Shown piece by piece: positions 44,301-53,994 of a stretch of 64,000 bases of DNA. Source of the stretch: Heliocidaris tuberculata (lineage: Eukaryota > Echinodermata > Echinoidea > Camarodonta > Echinometridae); contig CM046842.1 of assembly GCA_025618425.1 (NCBI GenBank), positions 30,400,581 through 30,464,580 on the forward strand. The letters run 5' to 3'. Below the pieces are notes generated by a model, which saw only the letters and a program-made list of their open reading frames with translations, searched no databases and had not been told where the DNA came from. Made by a program: the position numbers and the translations under genes. The first letter of the stretch is position 1. Every line of letters begins with the position of its first letter.

Positions 44301-45618
44301 TCCAAGGTCATTTGTACCATGAAGTAATTACGAACTGGCTTCTTGATTCAGATCAGTCACACCTTTTTATAAGACCAGGGCCCTGTTTCATAAAACTTTA
44401 TTTAACAATTGCCATGTTTCTGTGACAAATTTGCTCTCAGCCAATCAGATGCAAGGATTCCAGGAGCTTATAACAGTTATTGCAACTTGTTTTTGATAAC
44501 AAGTTTTATGAAACAGGGCCCAGGGCCTGGTGTGTGTAGACTGGGATGAAACTTGATGACTTGCATTTCGTTCTACATGTACATGTATATTAATGACATT
44601 GGTGGGCAGAATATTTTTACATTCTGTCCAGATTTTGCATGGATTTTTAGTGAATGAACAAGTACTAGTTTGAATCTTGCATTTGAATGATTAATGTAAT
44701 ACCAGTCCTCAAATTTCGAAAATTCTGTATTGCCAATTTGAAGATTTTATTTTTACTTATAGCTAGTTTGCGATCTGAACCATTTAAAAGAGAAAGTCCA
44801 CCCTGATTACAAGTTGGTTTTAAAAGACACATAAAATTGAGAGAAACAGTTTGGTAAAAATTTGAGTGAAATCCGATAAGAAATAAGAAAGTTTTGAATT
44901 TTTGAAGTTGTAATCAATCAAACCCAAATTGGCAACTCCATGACATATCTTGCGAGCACCTCCCCCATTTGCTCAGTACAGAAAATTTCATAAATTTTCA
45001 TTTTCTTAGTTTCTCATGAAGGAATAGATTTGTTTCATACAGGTTTTGTGTGAGTGATATGAGTGATGATTAAATCTCAAGGTGCATGTATGTTTTAATA
45101 TTTTCCTTTGAGAAAATGGAAATGAATGACTTTTTGGGTACAGGGCAAATGGGAGAGGAGCTCGCAAGATACGTCACGGAGTTGCCAATTTGTGTTTGAT
45201 TGATTACATCTTCAAAAATGCATGACTTTCTTATTTCTTATCGTATTTGACTCAAACCTTCACTGATCTGTTTTTCCAATTTTTCTGCTTCCTTTCAAAC
45301 TAACTTGTAATCAGGGTGGATTTTCCCTTTAACATGTAAACCATTATCCAATGATTCTAATGATTATGTATTCTATATTGCCAATTTGAATATTTTGATA
45401 TGCATTCCCTACCACAGGATTCCAAAACTGGTCAGATGTGTCAGGTTTGGTATGACGATCCTCAGAGCCTTCAGCAGCGCTATGACTACGCCAAGAATAT
45501 GGGCCTATACGGAGTAGGACCATGGAATGCTGACCTCTTGGACTACGGTAATGATCCAGTCGGTAGGAACCAGACCGCCGCTATGTGGGCAGCCATGACT
45601 AGCTTCCTTGACCAATAG
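28417..45618 (+). CDS. CTBS: Di-N-acetylchitobiase (lysosomal GH18)
   Basis: Seven coding exons: 28417-28647, 34061-34199, 35363-35565, 38383-38554, 39296-39393, 43440-43604, 45418-45618. They join in phase to 402 aa (human 385). Residues 1-21 form a signal peptide. CPCTDSTLC (59-67) matches the start of the mature vertebrate enzyme. The GH18 motif is DGINLDIE (154-161) with Glu161 as proton donor. Further family blocks are [35 protein letters not shown] and VWYDDPQSL. The family removes reducing-end GlcNAc from the chitobiose core of asparagine-linked glycans in lysosomes. About 37 unmatched residues lie between signal peptide and CPC. The exon 4 donor (CAAG/GTTTTT) is weak. An ATC microsatellite stands just before exon 4. 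Confidence 0.95.
29032..29448 (+). mobile_element. piggyBac-like MITE, copy 1
   Basis: TTAA-CCCTTTCTAGAC at the left and CTGAAAGGG-TTAA at the right. It defines the ~415-bp family: terminal CCCTTTC/GAAAGGG, TTAA target, non-coding interior. CTBS intron 1. Confidence 0.85.
30685..30800 (+). repeat. Degenerate CCTAA-type repeat
   Basis: Repeated CCTAA/CCCTAAC/ACCTGAACCCTAAC motifs with many substitutions. It looks like a decayed relative of the telomere-like array at 37030-37473. Confidence 0.6.
31130..31702. repeat. Foldback element, ~570 bp
   Basis: Arms of about 200-250 bp are inverted: CTTTAAATTTAGTAGGCAAGC at the left and GCTTACCTACTAAATTTTG at the right. Shared inner blocks include AAGCCAAGTGATTCTTCACA and TTTTGATCC. 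It lies in CTBS intron 1 and shows no coding potential. Confidence 0.75.
32731..33031 (-). mobile_element. tRNA-derived SINE, tRNA-Cys-like head
   Basis: On the minus strand the head reads GTGGTCTAGTGG (box A-like), then GGACTGCAGATCACAAGG (resembling a tRNA-Cys anticodon arm with GCA) and GGTTCAATTCC (box B, 32976-32988). About 230 bp of body follow, ending in an ATTATTATCATTATCAG tail. The acceptor stem and T-arm are not preserved as a working tRNA, so this is a SINE and not a tRNA gene. It is in CTBS intron 1. Confidence 0.8.
33380..33973. mobile_element. TIR element built of CGCTATTCATAA repeats, copy 1
   Basis: It starts GGGGTCCGCTCGCTAGTCAT and ends in the inverted CTTATGACTAGCGAGGTT. 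The 8-mer TTTTCAAG flanks both ends (33372-33379 and 33974-33981). The interior is two opposing arrays of degenerate GGTCGCTATTCATAA units, making a giant hairpin. The 8-bp duplication suggests a hAT-type transposase. Confidence 0.8.
34779..35193 (+). mobile_element. piggyBac-like MITE, copy 2
   Basis: Intact ends TTAA-CCCTTTCAAGAC and CTGAAAGGG-TTAA, in CTBS intron 2 about 170 bp before exon 3. The right flank resembles the GTTGACTACTGAATT repeat also seen near 38975, 48560 and, inverted, 16530. Confidence 0.88.
35573..35982 (+). mobile_element. piggyBac-like MITE, copy 3, next to a splice donor
   Basis: The left TTAA (35573-35576) starts only 7 bp after the end of CTBS exon 3. The right end reads GAAAGGG-TTAC, with the last base of TTAA changed. 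The GTGAAAATT of the donor is left outside the element. Confidence 0.85.
36602..37014 (+). mobile_element. piggyBac-like MITE, copy 4, degraded ends
   Basis: Left border TTTA-CCCCATTC and right border GAAAGGG-TAAA are both mutated from TTAA. The interior matches the family throughout. The telomere-like array begins about 16 bp to its right. Confidence 0.82.
37030..37473. repeat. Interstitial telomere-like array, ~440 bp
   Basis: Uninterrupted hexamers CCCTAA (TTAGGG on the other strand) and CCTAAA (TTTAGG) alternate in blocks. The right 150 bp is almost pure CCTAAA, and a few CCCTAA units close the array. TTAGGG is the usual metazoan telomere repeat. The periodic Asn-Leu and Gly-Leu frames are artefacts. 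It lies in CTBS intron 3. Confidence 0.93.
37539..37680. repeat. Palindromic element (CTGGGGAGCGTTTCATGA)
   Basis: The left end CTGGGGAGCGTTTCATGA is mirrored by TGATGAAATGCTCCCCAG. The middle contains CTTGCATCTGATTGGCTGAGAG, a block also present at 44378-44522 and 49417-49512, so these are one superfamily. Confidence 0.82.
40762..41135 (-). mobile_element. Second copy of the TTAA-flanked nest element
   Basis: TTAAAAGGTTCCAATCACC and GGCGATTGGTACACTTTAA form the ends. Read on the minus strand it matches 19787-20310 from end to end but lacks the 178-bp insert at 20026-20203. It lies in CTBS intron 5. Confidence 0.85.
41136..42330. other. CTBS intron 5 DNA, no further feature recognised
   Basis: AT-rich sequence with loose TTTTCTGGCA and TGCATGAAT repetition and no clean repeat boundary. 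A short foldback around CACAAGACCGACTTGTGGG stands at about 42300-42317. Confidence 0.5.
42345..42870 (+). repeat. 16-bp minisatellite (TATGTTCCGACACCCC)
   Basis: More than 30 copies of a 16-bp unit with variants such as TATCTTCCAACACCCC and TTATGTTTTGACACCC. Because 16 is not a multiple of three, the frames read a 16-residue periodic peptide ([16 protein letters not shown]). Scattered units continue to about 43150. Confidence 0.92.
43204..43368. repeat. Small TIR element
   Basis: TTAAGGCTTGTTCACATATG at the left and TATGTGAACGAGCCTTTA at the right are inverted ends of a roughly 165-bp unit that includes GGTGATGCCATTCAC. It is 70 bp before CTBS exon 6. Confidence 0.65.
43742..44343. mobile_element. 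Outer element hosting a piggyBac-like MITE
   Basis: GGCCAGTTCGTAATTAC at the left and GTAATTACGAACTGGCTT at the right are inverted ends on both sides of MITE copy 5 (43831-44246). The right flank, from AACAAGTAGCGCATCCACC to TCATTTGTACCATG, recurs at 55530-55616 after MITE copy 10. Confidence 0.7.
43831..44246 (+). mobile_element. piggyBac-like MITE, copy 5, nested
   Basis: TTAA-CCCATTTGAGAC to CTGAAAGGG-TTAA, with both TTAA borders intact. It is inserted in the outer element at 43742-44343, CTBS intron 6. Confidence 0.87.
44378..44522. repeat. Palindromic GGGCCCTGTTTCATAAAA element
   Basis: GGGCCCTGTTTCATAAAACTT at the left mirrors AAGTTTTATGAAACAGGGCCC at the right. The loop carries CAGCCAATCAGATGCAAGGA. 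A right-half relic lies at 49417-49512. Confidence 0.85.
44783..45332. repeat. Palindromic AAGTCCACCCT MITE, member 1
   Basis: TTTAAAAGAGAAAGTCCACCC is mirrored by GGGTGGATTTTCCCTTTAA at the right. Both arms contain GATTACAAGTT, AAATTGGCAACTCC and the block around CTCGCAAGA. It ends 85 bp before the last CTBS exon. Confidence 0.82.
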
Positions 45619-45714
45619 ATGAATGGATTAATTTGGACTAACGATTCTAAAGGGCTTGTCAGACCTCACAGAGCATGAAAACGACTACGAGATTATCAAT
45701 TGAAGGTACACCCT

Positions 45715-46160
45715 ACGGTTACATGTCGTTTTTCCGAAGGTTCATTTTTCTGAAGGTTTGTATTTCCGAAGGTTCATTACTCCGATGGTTTGTTACTGCA
45801 ACGGTTCGTACATGTAATTCCGAAGGTTCATAATTCCAGAAATGAAAAAGGGTTCATAATTTCGAAAATGAAATAGGTTTCATAATTTCGAAAATGAAAT
45901 AGAGTTTGTAATTCCGAAAATGAAATAGGGTTCGTAATTCCGAAAATGAAAAAGGGTTCATATTTCCAAAGGTTCAGGATTACGAACCTTCAGAAGTATG
46001 AACCCTTTTTCATTTTCGGAATTATGAACCCTATTTCGTTTTCGGAATTATGAGCCCTATTTCATTTTCGGAATTACAAACCCTTTTTCATTTTCGAAAT
46101 GATGAACCTTCAGAATTATGAACCTTCGGAAAAACTAACCTTCGGAAAAACGAGTCCCCC
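45715..46160. repeat. Foldback array of TTCCGAAGGTTCA units
   Basis: The left half is head-to-tail TTCCGAAGGTTCAT and TTCCGAAAATGAAATAGGG units. The right half is the same units inverted (CCCTATTTCATTTTCGGAAT). The whole can fold back on itself. It begins about 95 bp after the CTBS stop codon, so it may lie in the 3' UTR. Confidence 0.85.
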
Positions 46161-46179
46161 CCCGTACAGCTGGCCTGTA

Positions 46180-46410
46180 CAGGTTAAGTAGTACAACTCT
46201 CCATATGTTTTGTACACAAAATTTCATATTTCCCCCATTATCTCTCAAGGTGCAGCTTGTCTTCTTCTTAGCTCAAGATATATCTTGGGAAAATGTATTT
46301 GACACAACATATGTTGAGTTCACAAAAAGACAAGCAGCATCTTTAGAGATTATGGAGAAAATATTAAATTTTGTGTACAAAACATCTGGAGAGTTGTACT
46401 ACTAAACCTG
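46180..46410. repeat. Palindromic element, ~230 bp
   Basis: CAGGTTAAGTAGTACAACTC at the left is mirrored by GAGTTGTACTACTAAACCTG at the right, with arms of about 47 bp continuing through TTTTGTACACAAAATTT. The centre is unpaired. Confidence 0.87.
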
Positions 46411-46815
46411 CCATTTTAAGGCAATATTGCCAATTTGAGGATCGTCATAGAAAGTAAATTGAGACTTTTCAAACTTTCATAACTTTCTCATTTTTTAACT
46501 GATTTTGATGGAACTTTTTTTAAATTGCTTCTCTATATCCTCTCTTTTCATTGAAATTGATTTTTCCCCAGGGTTTCATTCTCCTTTAATACAATTGATT
46601 TCTTTTCTCAGTTGTAAAAAAACACACGCAAAAAAAAAAAAAAAAAAAAAAAAACAGCCAAACTTGATACAGGTATGAGAAATTGAGATTATAAATATTG
46701 TTATCAAATCTATTTCTCTAAATGATTTTTCCATCTCTCCTTTCTCTTTTCCAATTTCTTTCCACCTTCACCCTTTATATTCCTAAACTGATATCATTCA
46801 AATCCCTTCCCTTCA

Positions 46816-46985
46816 TCTCTCTCTCTCTCTCTTCCTCTATCTCTCCCTCTTCCTCTATCTCTCCCTCTCTCTCTCTCTCTTCCTCTCTCTCTCTTCCTCT
46901 CTCTCTCTTCCTCTATCTCTCCCTCTTCCTCTCCATCCCCTCTCTCACTATCTCTCTCTATCTCTCTCTCCCTCTATCTCTCTGT
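46816..46985. repeat. (CT)n-rich tract
   Basis: CTCTCT runs broken by TTCCTCTATCTCTCC units. The serine/leucine frame here is low complexity. Confidence 0.93.
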
Positions 46986-47115
46986 CTTTCCACATTTTAT
47001 TTTTTTGGTATGTATTATGTTGTGTATTTTTACTTGTGCTTTCATAAAGATTCATGAATTTTACCGTCATACAATGTGTACGTTCATTGACATGATTTTC
47101 CAAGTCTGTATTTCT

Positions 47116-47393
47116 GGGGTCCGCTCGCTATTCATAAGGACTGGTATCCATAAAAAACCGCTATTCATTTAACACGCATTATGAATAGCGGTCTTTATGA
47201 GTAGTTATGAATAGTGCTTTTTATGAATGGAGGTCCTTATGAATAGCGAGGTAAGTTGTCTATGTTTTGCTCACTATTTGGAAGGACTGCTATTCATACA
47301 AAACCGCTATTCAGTAGTCACGCCTTATGGATAGCGGTCCTTATGAATAAGTGGTCCTTATGAATAGCGGTCCATGACTAGCGAGGTTACCCC
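47116..47393. mobile_element. TIR element of CGCTATTCATAA repeats, copy 2
   Basis: It starts GGGGTCCGCTCGCTATTCAT and ends ATGACTAGCGAGGTTACCCC, flanked by GTATTTCT at 47108-47115 and 47394-47401, a perfect 8-bp duplication. It is a shorter member of the family at 33380-33973. Confidence 0.85.
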
Positions 47394-47584
47394 GTATTTC
47401 TCAGAAGGAGTACATTTATTCTGAATGTTATTGTGTCTTCTCTGAAATATTTAAATATGGAAAACTGAAAGCAATCTTTTGTACTGGTTTCAAGGCAAAG
47501 CTAGAGATATTAAAAAATTTCATATAAATGTACTGGATTGTGTCTGTTTTCTAGCTCTTTGGTTGATTAGACATTAAAGTATAT

Positions 47585-48076
47585 CTTAAAGGCATTGATT
47601 AACTTTGCCCAGGATTGAAAAAAAAAAATCACTGTTCCAGCTAATGCTGTAATCATAATTGCAAACCTTTAGCTCAGACAGGAATCGCCTGAGTTTTATA
47701 AGCTGATCGGTCGTTTAAATATCAAGATATTTACGATTGAACATTGATGTCGGGATAGAGTACCACCGAACCCTAAAGAACTCTTACGGTTGGCATACCT
47801 CGCTCTATCACAGAATACCGTACGGGCTGGAAACCCGCTCTGAAATCGCCAAGCGCTGGTGCTTGGTTTTTGTGACTGCAGCGCAGCGAAGAAGCCGAGC
47901 GACTTGCGCTAGCGATTGATCGCGATTTTCTCTTTTTTAGGATAGTAGACGGGTTCCATTTTCTCTCATACTTTCACATATCCTTAATTATATATGTAGT
48001 TAGAGGACTGCACACAATTCACTGGCATTTGAGCTGATTTTACAATTTTTCACAAAGTTAATCAATCACTTTAAAG
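47585..48076 (-). repeat. TIR-bounded repeat module A, copy 2 (inverted)
   Basis: Matches 14273-14763 almost base for base on the opposite strand, including the 60-codon frame with about three amino-acid differences. Its CTTTAAAGTGATTGATTAAC end now abuts module B. Confidence 0.85.
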
Positions 48077-48469
48077 GGAAGCTTGAGTTCTTGGAAAGGT
48101 GAAAAATAATTTGTGAGTGTTCTCATTCCTTTTATATCAGTTTGGAAGAACTTCATGGTAGAAATGTCCTCTGAAAAAGACTTCTCTTCAAATGCCCTAT
48201 ATTTGAAATATGACGAAAATAGCTGGAATGTTCGGCGTTTGGGCCGAACATTCATGCCACATCCATATGCAGCCCCATATACCCATTTCTGTGTGCGGTG
48301 CAAGTGCTTTTGAGCGAGTTTGGGTTGATTTCTTATATATATCGACGATTCCAAAACCTCACAGTATACACCAATCCTTATTTAGACATGGTCAACCTTT
48401 CCCAATTGCTTCCAGACAGTTTCTTTCACAATGTAATCTCCCGACCAGAACTCAACTTTATTTTTAACC
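48077..48469 (+). repeat. Repeat module B, copy 2
   Basis: Matches 14861-15248 in the same orientation and keeps the TTCCAAAACCTCACAGTATA block and the right end CAGAACTCAACTTTAT. Confidence 0.82.
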
Positions 48470-48576
48470 CAATGCGTACGGGAGCCAGATGGATTCTGTA
48501 TTGACCTATTGCCTACGGAAACCTGGTGGTTCCTGTATTAAGCCTATGGGAATAAGAGAATTCAGTTGTCAACGGG

Positions 48577-48977
48577 TTAACCCTTTCAGGACAGGAATTA
48601 TTTAAGGGCTAAATTGATCACATTTTGTTCTTCAAATCGGCAACAATAATACTTTTCTTTTAGTGCTACATGCTTCTAATAAAAACAATAGATATGGTTA
48701 GGAGTTTCGTTGAAAAGTTGAAAAAATTGCCAGTTTTGATGAAAAACAATGATTTTGAACCTCTCAATGTGTTGCCAATTTAAGGGTTTCAGAGCTTATT
48801 CTCGTTTTTAAAATTCCTGTCATCAAATGCAATATGATCGTGCAATAAAAATGGACACAGTGAGCGCAGAAAATTTTGCTCTTTCTACTTCGTGCATCTG
48901 GTATATTTTTTAGAGCTCTGAATTAAAAGTTATGGAGTCAAACCACAAAATATGGTCAATTGTATCAAAAGGGTTAA
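48577..48977 (-). mobile_element. piggyBac-like MITE, copy 6
   Basis: On the + strand it opens TTAA-CCCTTTCAGGACAG and closes with TCAAAAGGG-TTAA, the reverse orientation of copies 1-5. Both TTAA borders are intact. It lies between CTBS and LC3. Confidence 0.87.
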
Positions 48978-49416
48978 CAGTATTGGAATCACATTATTCA
49001 ATTGGTTAATGAGAATGCCACTCATAATTAAAGCAGAAAAATCAAGGTTACAGATATGATGATCAGAAAGGAAAAAAGATGAGAAAATCAAACAACTACC
49101 GTACTAGGAAAACTTGCAACTATTTTAGTGATCTAAACGTCGCTGTCGAACAGTGACAAATTGGCAACTCGGTCATGAGAATGTGATGTCACCAGGGAGA
49201 TGGGAGTTTTTCCCTGATGTCACACTGTCACCATTTACTTTTAGTTTTGTATATTGTACATTGTACAGGTATTTATTTTATATATGACGGGAAAAAAAAA
49301 TTATTAAGGGTAAGTACTCCTCTGTCTTCATGGAGAAAGAAAGCAAACAAATACAGCATAAATAATATTGGAAGAGAATTACAGCTTATAAAGTGGAAAA
49401 ACAGTGATTTTTACCG

Positions 49417-49512
49417 ACAAATTTGCCCTCAGCCAATCATATGCAAGGATTTCAGTAGCTTTTAACAGTTATTGCAACTTGTCATTGATGACAAGTTTTG
49501 TGGAACAGGGCC
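49417..49512. repeat. Half of a GGGCCCTGTTTCATAAAA palindrome
   Basis: Contains CAGCCAATCATATGCAAGGA and ends TGACAAGTTTTGTGGAACAG followed by GGCCC, matching the right part of 44378-44522. The left arm is missing. Confidence 0.7.
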
Positions 49513-49724
49513 CAGATGCAACAAGGTCATTTTGGTGGTCCCAGGTCTTTATGTTCTTTTGTTTTTGTTACCCTGATATATGGAGTTTCCTGATGTAACA
49601 AGTCAATTTCATGGTCCCTAGGTCCTTGTTATAGAGAGTATAGAAAATACTTTTAAAAATTGGAGGTAAATGTAACTAAAATACACCATGTAGAATGTGA
49701 AAGGTACAATGTAGATACATGGAC

Positions 49725-50065
49725 AAAAGAGAGAAAGAGAGAGAGAGAGACAGACAGACAGAGAAGAAAGAGGGATAGAGAGAAGATAGACAAAGAAGAG
49801 AGGGATAGAGAAAAGGGAGAATGAGAGAGAGAAGAGAGAAAGATAGAGAAGCAAGAGGGAGAGATAGTATGGGAGCATGGGGTTGAGAAATAGAAATGGA
49901 AGATAGAGGAATGGTTGGAGGAAAAGTAAAGAGAGGAGATCGAGAAAACTGGAAATGAAGAAGGGAAAAGAACTTGAAAGCAGTGTGAGAGAAAGTGGAG
50001 CATAAGTGAGAAATGGAACAAGGGGGAAATGAAAGACAGAGATAAAGAACCTGATGAAGGGAAGG
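49725..50065. repeat. GA-rich low-complexity tract
   Basis: Purine-rich AGAGAGA/GAAAGA sequence. The three long serine/phenylalanine/leucine frames on the minus strand (up to 231 codons) are products of this composition and have no domain. Confidence 0.85.
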
Positions 50066-50139
50066 AGGAAAATAGTGAAGTGGAGGAACAGGATATACAT
50101 GTACGTGTAAGGGAAAATTCTGAAAAAGACGGCTGAGAA

Positions 50140-50925
50140 AGGAAACTAGCACGTCAATGATGTGGCGCTCATCCGGCATCCAGCAAAGAAATTCACGCAA
50201 TTTGTACTTTGAACTGAGTTGAGACTGTAATTTCAAAATTCTGTGAAGAAGTTCAATGAACCTCATGAAAGTCTTTAAGATGGAACAAACAAAAAAATCA
50301 AAATCGGTCAATAAATGAGGAAGAAGAAGCAATTTTTTATTTTTAAAAATAAATTTCACATAAATTAGCATAAATTTTCACATAAATTAGCATAAATAAT
50401 TTTCTACACAAAAATTCAAAATTCTGTGAAGAAATTCAATGAACCTCATGAAAGTCTTTCAGATGGAACAAAAAAAATCAAAATCGTTCAATAAATGAGG
50501 AAGAAGAAGCAATTTTCGTGATTTTTAATTAATTTCGCATAAATTAGCATAAATAATTTTCTAGACAAAATTTCAAAATTCTGTGTAGAAGTTCAATGAA
50601 CCTCGTGAAAGTCTTTCAGATGGAACAAAAAAAATAAAAATCGGTCAATAAATGAAGAAGCGATTTTTGCGATTTTTGAAAAATGCGCATAAATTAGCAT
50701 ATTTAATGAGTTTCAAAATTCTGTGTAGAAGTTTCGAATCCCCCACCTAGTGCTATCATATAAAGCAAACGGAATTAAAATCGGGTAAGAAATGGCGAAG
50801 AAGAAGCATTTTGAAATTGTGGACGGACGGGACGAAGGACGGACGGACGGACAGATGGACGGACGGACGACGGACGCCTCGCCATGGCATAAGCTCATCT
50901 GCCCATTCGGGCCGGATGAGCTAAA
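50140..50925 (-). mobile_element. Pearl-like tandem-repeat element, copy 1
   Basis: Three to four units of about 180 bp share TTCAATGAACCTC, GAAAGTCTTTCAGATGGAAC and GCATAAATTAGCAT. They are followed by a (GACG)n tetranucleotide tract at 50817-50876 and a hairpin GCCCATTCGGGC near the end (GATGAGCTAA). A tetranucleotide ACGG microsatellite beside a core of ~160-bp tandem repeats is the layout described for bivalve pearl elements. The relationship is inferred from layout alone. Confidence 0.6.
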
Positions 50926-50966
50926 AAGTGAGAGATGTAAAAAAAAATAAAAAGGGACAGTCGTGG

Positions 50967-51188
50967 ATAGGTAGTCTGCAAGCACAGACCCTAATTTGAA
51001 ACTTTATCAGAAAATCATTGTCTTGGGAGAAGCCTAGCCCAGCTACCTACTTCAGACACTGATCTCTACAGATTTTTTTTTTTGTAGAGATCAGTGACTT
51101 CAGAAGCAGCTATAGTACATGGCCTATGGTAGTCTTATAGTGCAGACACTCTTTTACGACTGACTAGGGTTTGTGTCTGCAAACTAGG
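50967..51188. repeat. Palindromic element, ~220 bp
   Basis: GTAGTCTGCAAGCACAGACC is mirrored by GGGTTTGTGTCTGCAAACTA, and the centre is the perfect hairpin CTGATCTCTACA / TGTAGAGATCAG around a poly(T) loop. Confidence 0.8.
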
Positions 51189-51518
51189 GGATAGGAAGGG
51201 CAAGAGAGGGAAAGTTTTGTAAATAGGAATTTTTAAAATCCTTAAACCAATTTTCTTAATGAGCACACTGGAAAAATAAATATTTTATTAAAATCCTTTA
51301 ATTTTCACCTACAGTAGATGATCCTCTTTTGCAGAAAATAACACATTACATGATACAGATTACATATTGCATGGCTTCATGTATAAAGCACAAAATGGCG
51401 AATAAAAATAGCTCTGATTACAATGCCTGATGAAAGGACTGAAGTGTACATGTATCATCACAATATTCAACCACTTTTTGATAAATCAAACACATGCTAA
51501 CAAAAATTTACACTACTA

Positions 51519-51762
51519 GGGTAGTATTCTGAGAATTGTAACTTTTATCTTAAGTATTTCAATGTTAATTGTCATAATAAATTGAAATTGCGCGGAATAA
51601 ACAATTATCACTGGTGACTGCGCAGATGTTTTTTTCAACTTTACGCGAATGCAGAGAGCTGTGCGAAAATATTAACAAATGACTTGTCCTAATTTTGATT
51701 TGCTATGACAATTAACATCGAGATACTTAAGATAAAAGTTGCAATTTTCAGAATACCACCCC
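51519..51762. repeat. Palindromic element, ~245 bp
   Basis: GGGTAGTATTCTGAGAATTG at the left mirrors CAATTTTCAGAATACCACCC at the right. The arms of about 60 bp include ATCTTAAGTATTTC and TTAATTGTCATA. Confidence 0.85.
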
Positions 51763-52471
51763 TGATGCACAGAATTTCTAAACTTGTTTATCGAGAAGCT
51801 GGAAAATTTACAGGGATTGTCCCTAGGCTATAAATACATGTACATGTATAACACAGGGTCAAACTAACTCGTCATTAGGGCCAACTCGGCCTTGCATGGC
51901 GACAAGGTTTCACAAGTTGAAGTGCACGTTACACACTCAATCACTAAATAGCCAGAAATTAAATATTCTGCAGAATTTAACCTCTTAAAATTTTCAGCAT
52001 ATCCTTTTCAGTATGTATTTTTTTAAAATTCCCACTGTCAGCCCCTGTCCAGAAATCGTGAATGTGGTTTTTCTTAAAGACTACTTAATGCAAACTAGAC
52101 GCAAGTATTTGCAATCGATTCAGCTCTCTTGGATAACTACTGTAACAATAACATGTAGGCCACGATTTAAGCCGAGTCCGATTTGGCCCTAGTGTTGAGT
52201 TAGCCTGAATCAAAATAGCATGTAGACTATCAATATAAATATCATTAAGTCAACCCTGACACATTTGCAGGATTGCAATAAAAAGTCACAACAAGGGATG
52301 ACGTACGTTTTTCGACAAAGCATTCTGGGCTACTGAATAATTATATAGCGCAGTTTTCCAATTTCAATAAGAGATTAAATCAGTGTACATGTAATCTACA
52401 GAAAATGCAGTCCTGTTATATTCTAGTATACCTTCAAGAAAATATATACATCCTAAAAAAGGAGATGATGT

Positions 52472-53070
52472 TTTAAAGGCCAAGTCCACCCTAATATCAA
52501 GTTGATATGAATAAATAGAGTAAAATTAAACAAGCATAACAGTGAAAATTTTGTTGAAATCGGATATAAAATAAGAAAGTTACAGCATTTAAAATTTTTT
52601 CATAGTTTCACGGAACAGTGATATACACTCCTGTATGCAAATGAATGAGCCGATGACATCACACACTCACTTTTCATTCAATGTATTTCAAATATTTCAA
52701 TTTTTTTGTAAGAAAGAATCTCTCCCTTGTATCAAAATAAGTTAAAGTAATGATGTTCTTACACATTCTATGAGGAGTCAAACCAAGCTTTACATTCTTG
52801 GAGCAGAAAAATGAAATATTTGTAATATCATATAATAAAATACATAAGGAAAAGTGAGTGTGTGACATCATCAGCTCACTTATTTGCATACCGCCCATGT
52901 TATGCATCTCACTGTTTCATGAAACAATGCAAAACTTCAAAATGCCGTAACTTTCTTATTTTACATCCGACTTCTATAAAACTTTTGCTGTTATATGTAT
53001 GCTTGTTTAATTTTACTCTACATGTATTTATTCAACTCAACTTGACATTAGGGTGGACTTGGCCTTTAAA
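52472..53070. repeat. Palindromic AAGTCCACCCT MITE, member 2
   Basis: TTTAAAGGCCAAGTCCACCC mirrors GGGTGGACTTGGCCTTTAAA. The arms of about 200 bp are nearly continuous and include TGACATCA and AGTGAGTGTGTGA blocks. MITE copy 7 starts 8 bp to the right. Confidence 0.88.
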
Positions 53071-53078
53071 TTGATGTG

Positions 53079-53502
53079 TTAACCCTTTCGAGACAATTGA
53101 CCACATTTTGTGGTTTCTGGTTTGGCTCAATAGCTTTTGATTCAGAGCTTTAAAAAAATATACCAGATGCATGAGTAGAAAGAGCAAAAATTTCTGCGCA
53201 CACTATGTCCATCTTTATTGCATGACCATATTGCGTTTGATGGCAGGAATTTTTAAAATGAGAATAAGCTCTGAAATCCTTAAATTGGCTACACATCGAG
53301 AGGTACAGTATCATATGATTTCTTTCAACAAAATTGGCAATTTTTTCAACTTTTCAACAAAATTTCTAACCATGTATATTGTTCTCAAAGACATTACATG
53401 GACACCTTATTAGAACCATGTAACACTTAAAAGGAAGATATTGTTGTTGCCAATTTGAAGAACAAAATGTGATCAATTTAGCCCTTAAAAGGGTGAATTA
53501 AT
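53079..53502 (+). mobile_element. piggyBac-like MITE, copy 7, right end truncated
   Basis: TTAA-CCCTTTCGAGAC at the left. The right end stops at GCCCTTAAAAGGGTGAATTAA, lacking the usual TAATTCCTGTCCTGAAA segment. Confidence 0.8.
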
Positions 53503-53808
53503 TTAAATCTTGATGGACAAGCCTAAAAATACTTACTTCTTTTTCTTCTTACTTTCTTCTGGATTACATAATGTATCATAAGCTCATGGCAGTATCTACT
53601 ATCTACATACACATGTATACATATATACGACATTGGAAAACAACTGATTACAGAATAGCTACATTTGTTGAGAAAAAAAAACCCCTTCCAAGCACCGAGC
53701 TGCAAGCTGCAATGCTGCATGCCTTGATATCCTTCACGTACACAAACATTTCAAGTGTAAATTATGCAAATAGCACAAACTAATATGAATATCTATGCCT
53801 TATCTCCA

Positions 53809-53994
53809 TACAGTGGAACCTCGTTATAAAGAACACTGTTAAATAACAAACTCTCGTTATAACAAGTTAATTTTTCCGGTCCCACTTCTTTGTATTCTAT
53901 TCTAATGTTTTTTAGCTATGATATAACAAGGTTTCGATATAAAGAGGTAATTTCCTTGGTCCCAAGGAGTTTGTTATAACAAGGTTCCTCTGTA
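53809..53994 (+). mobile_element. Intact CAGTGGAACC MITE
   Basis: TA-CAGTGGAACCTCGTTATA to AACAAGGTTCCTCTG-TA. This 186-bp copy gives the uninterrupted text against which the nested copies at 15673 and 19693 can be read. Confidence 0.85.

Noticed and set aside
49618..50371. Serine/leucine/phenylalanine-rich minus-strand frames up to 231 codons
   Set aside because: They follow a GA-rich low-complexity tract and a tandem repeat, with no signal, domain or splice context.
50870..50925. Definite Helitron 3' end (hairpin plus CTAA)
   Set aside because: A hairpin GCCCATTCGGGC and CTAA are present, but the base after CTAA is A rather than the expected T, and no rolling-circle replicase or 5' border was found.
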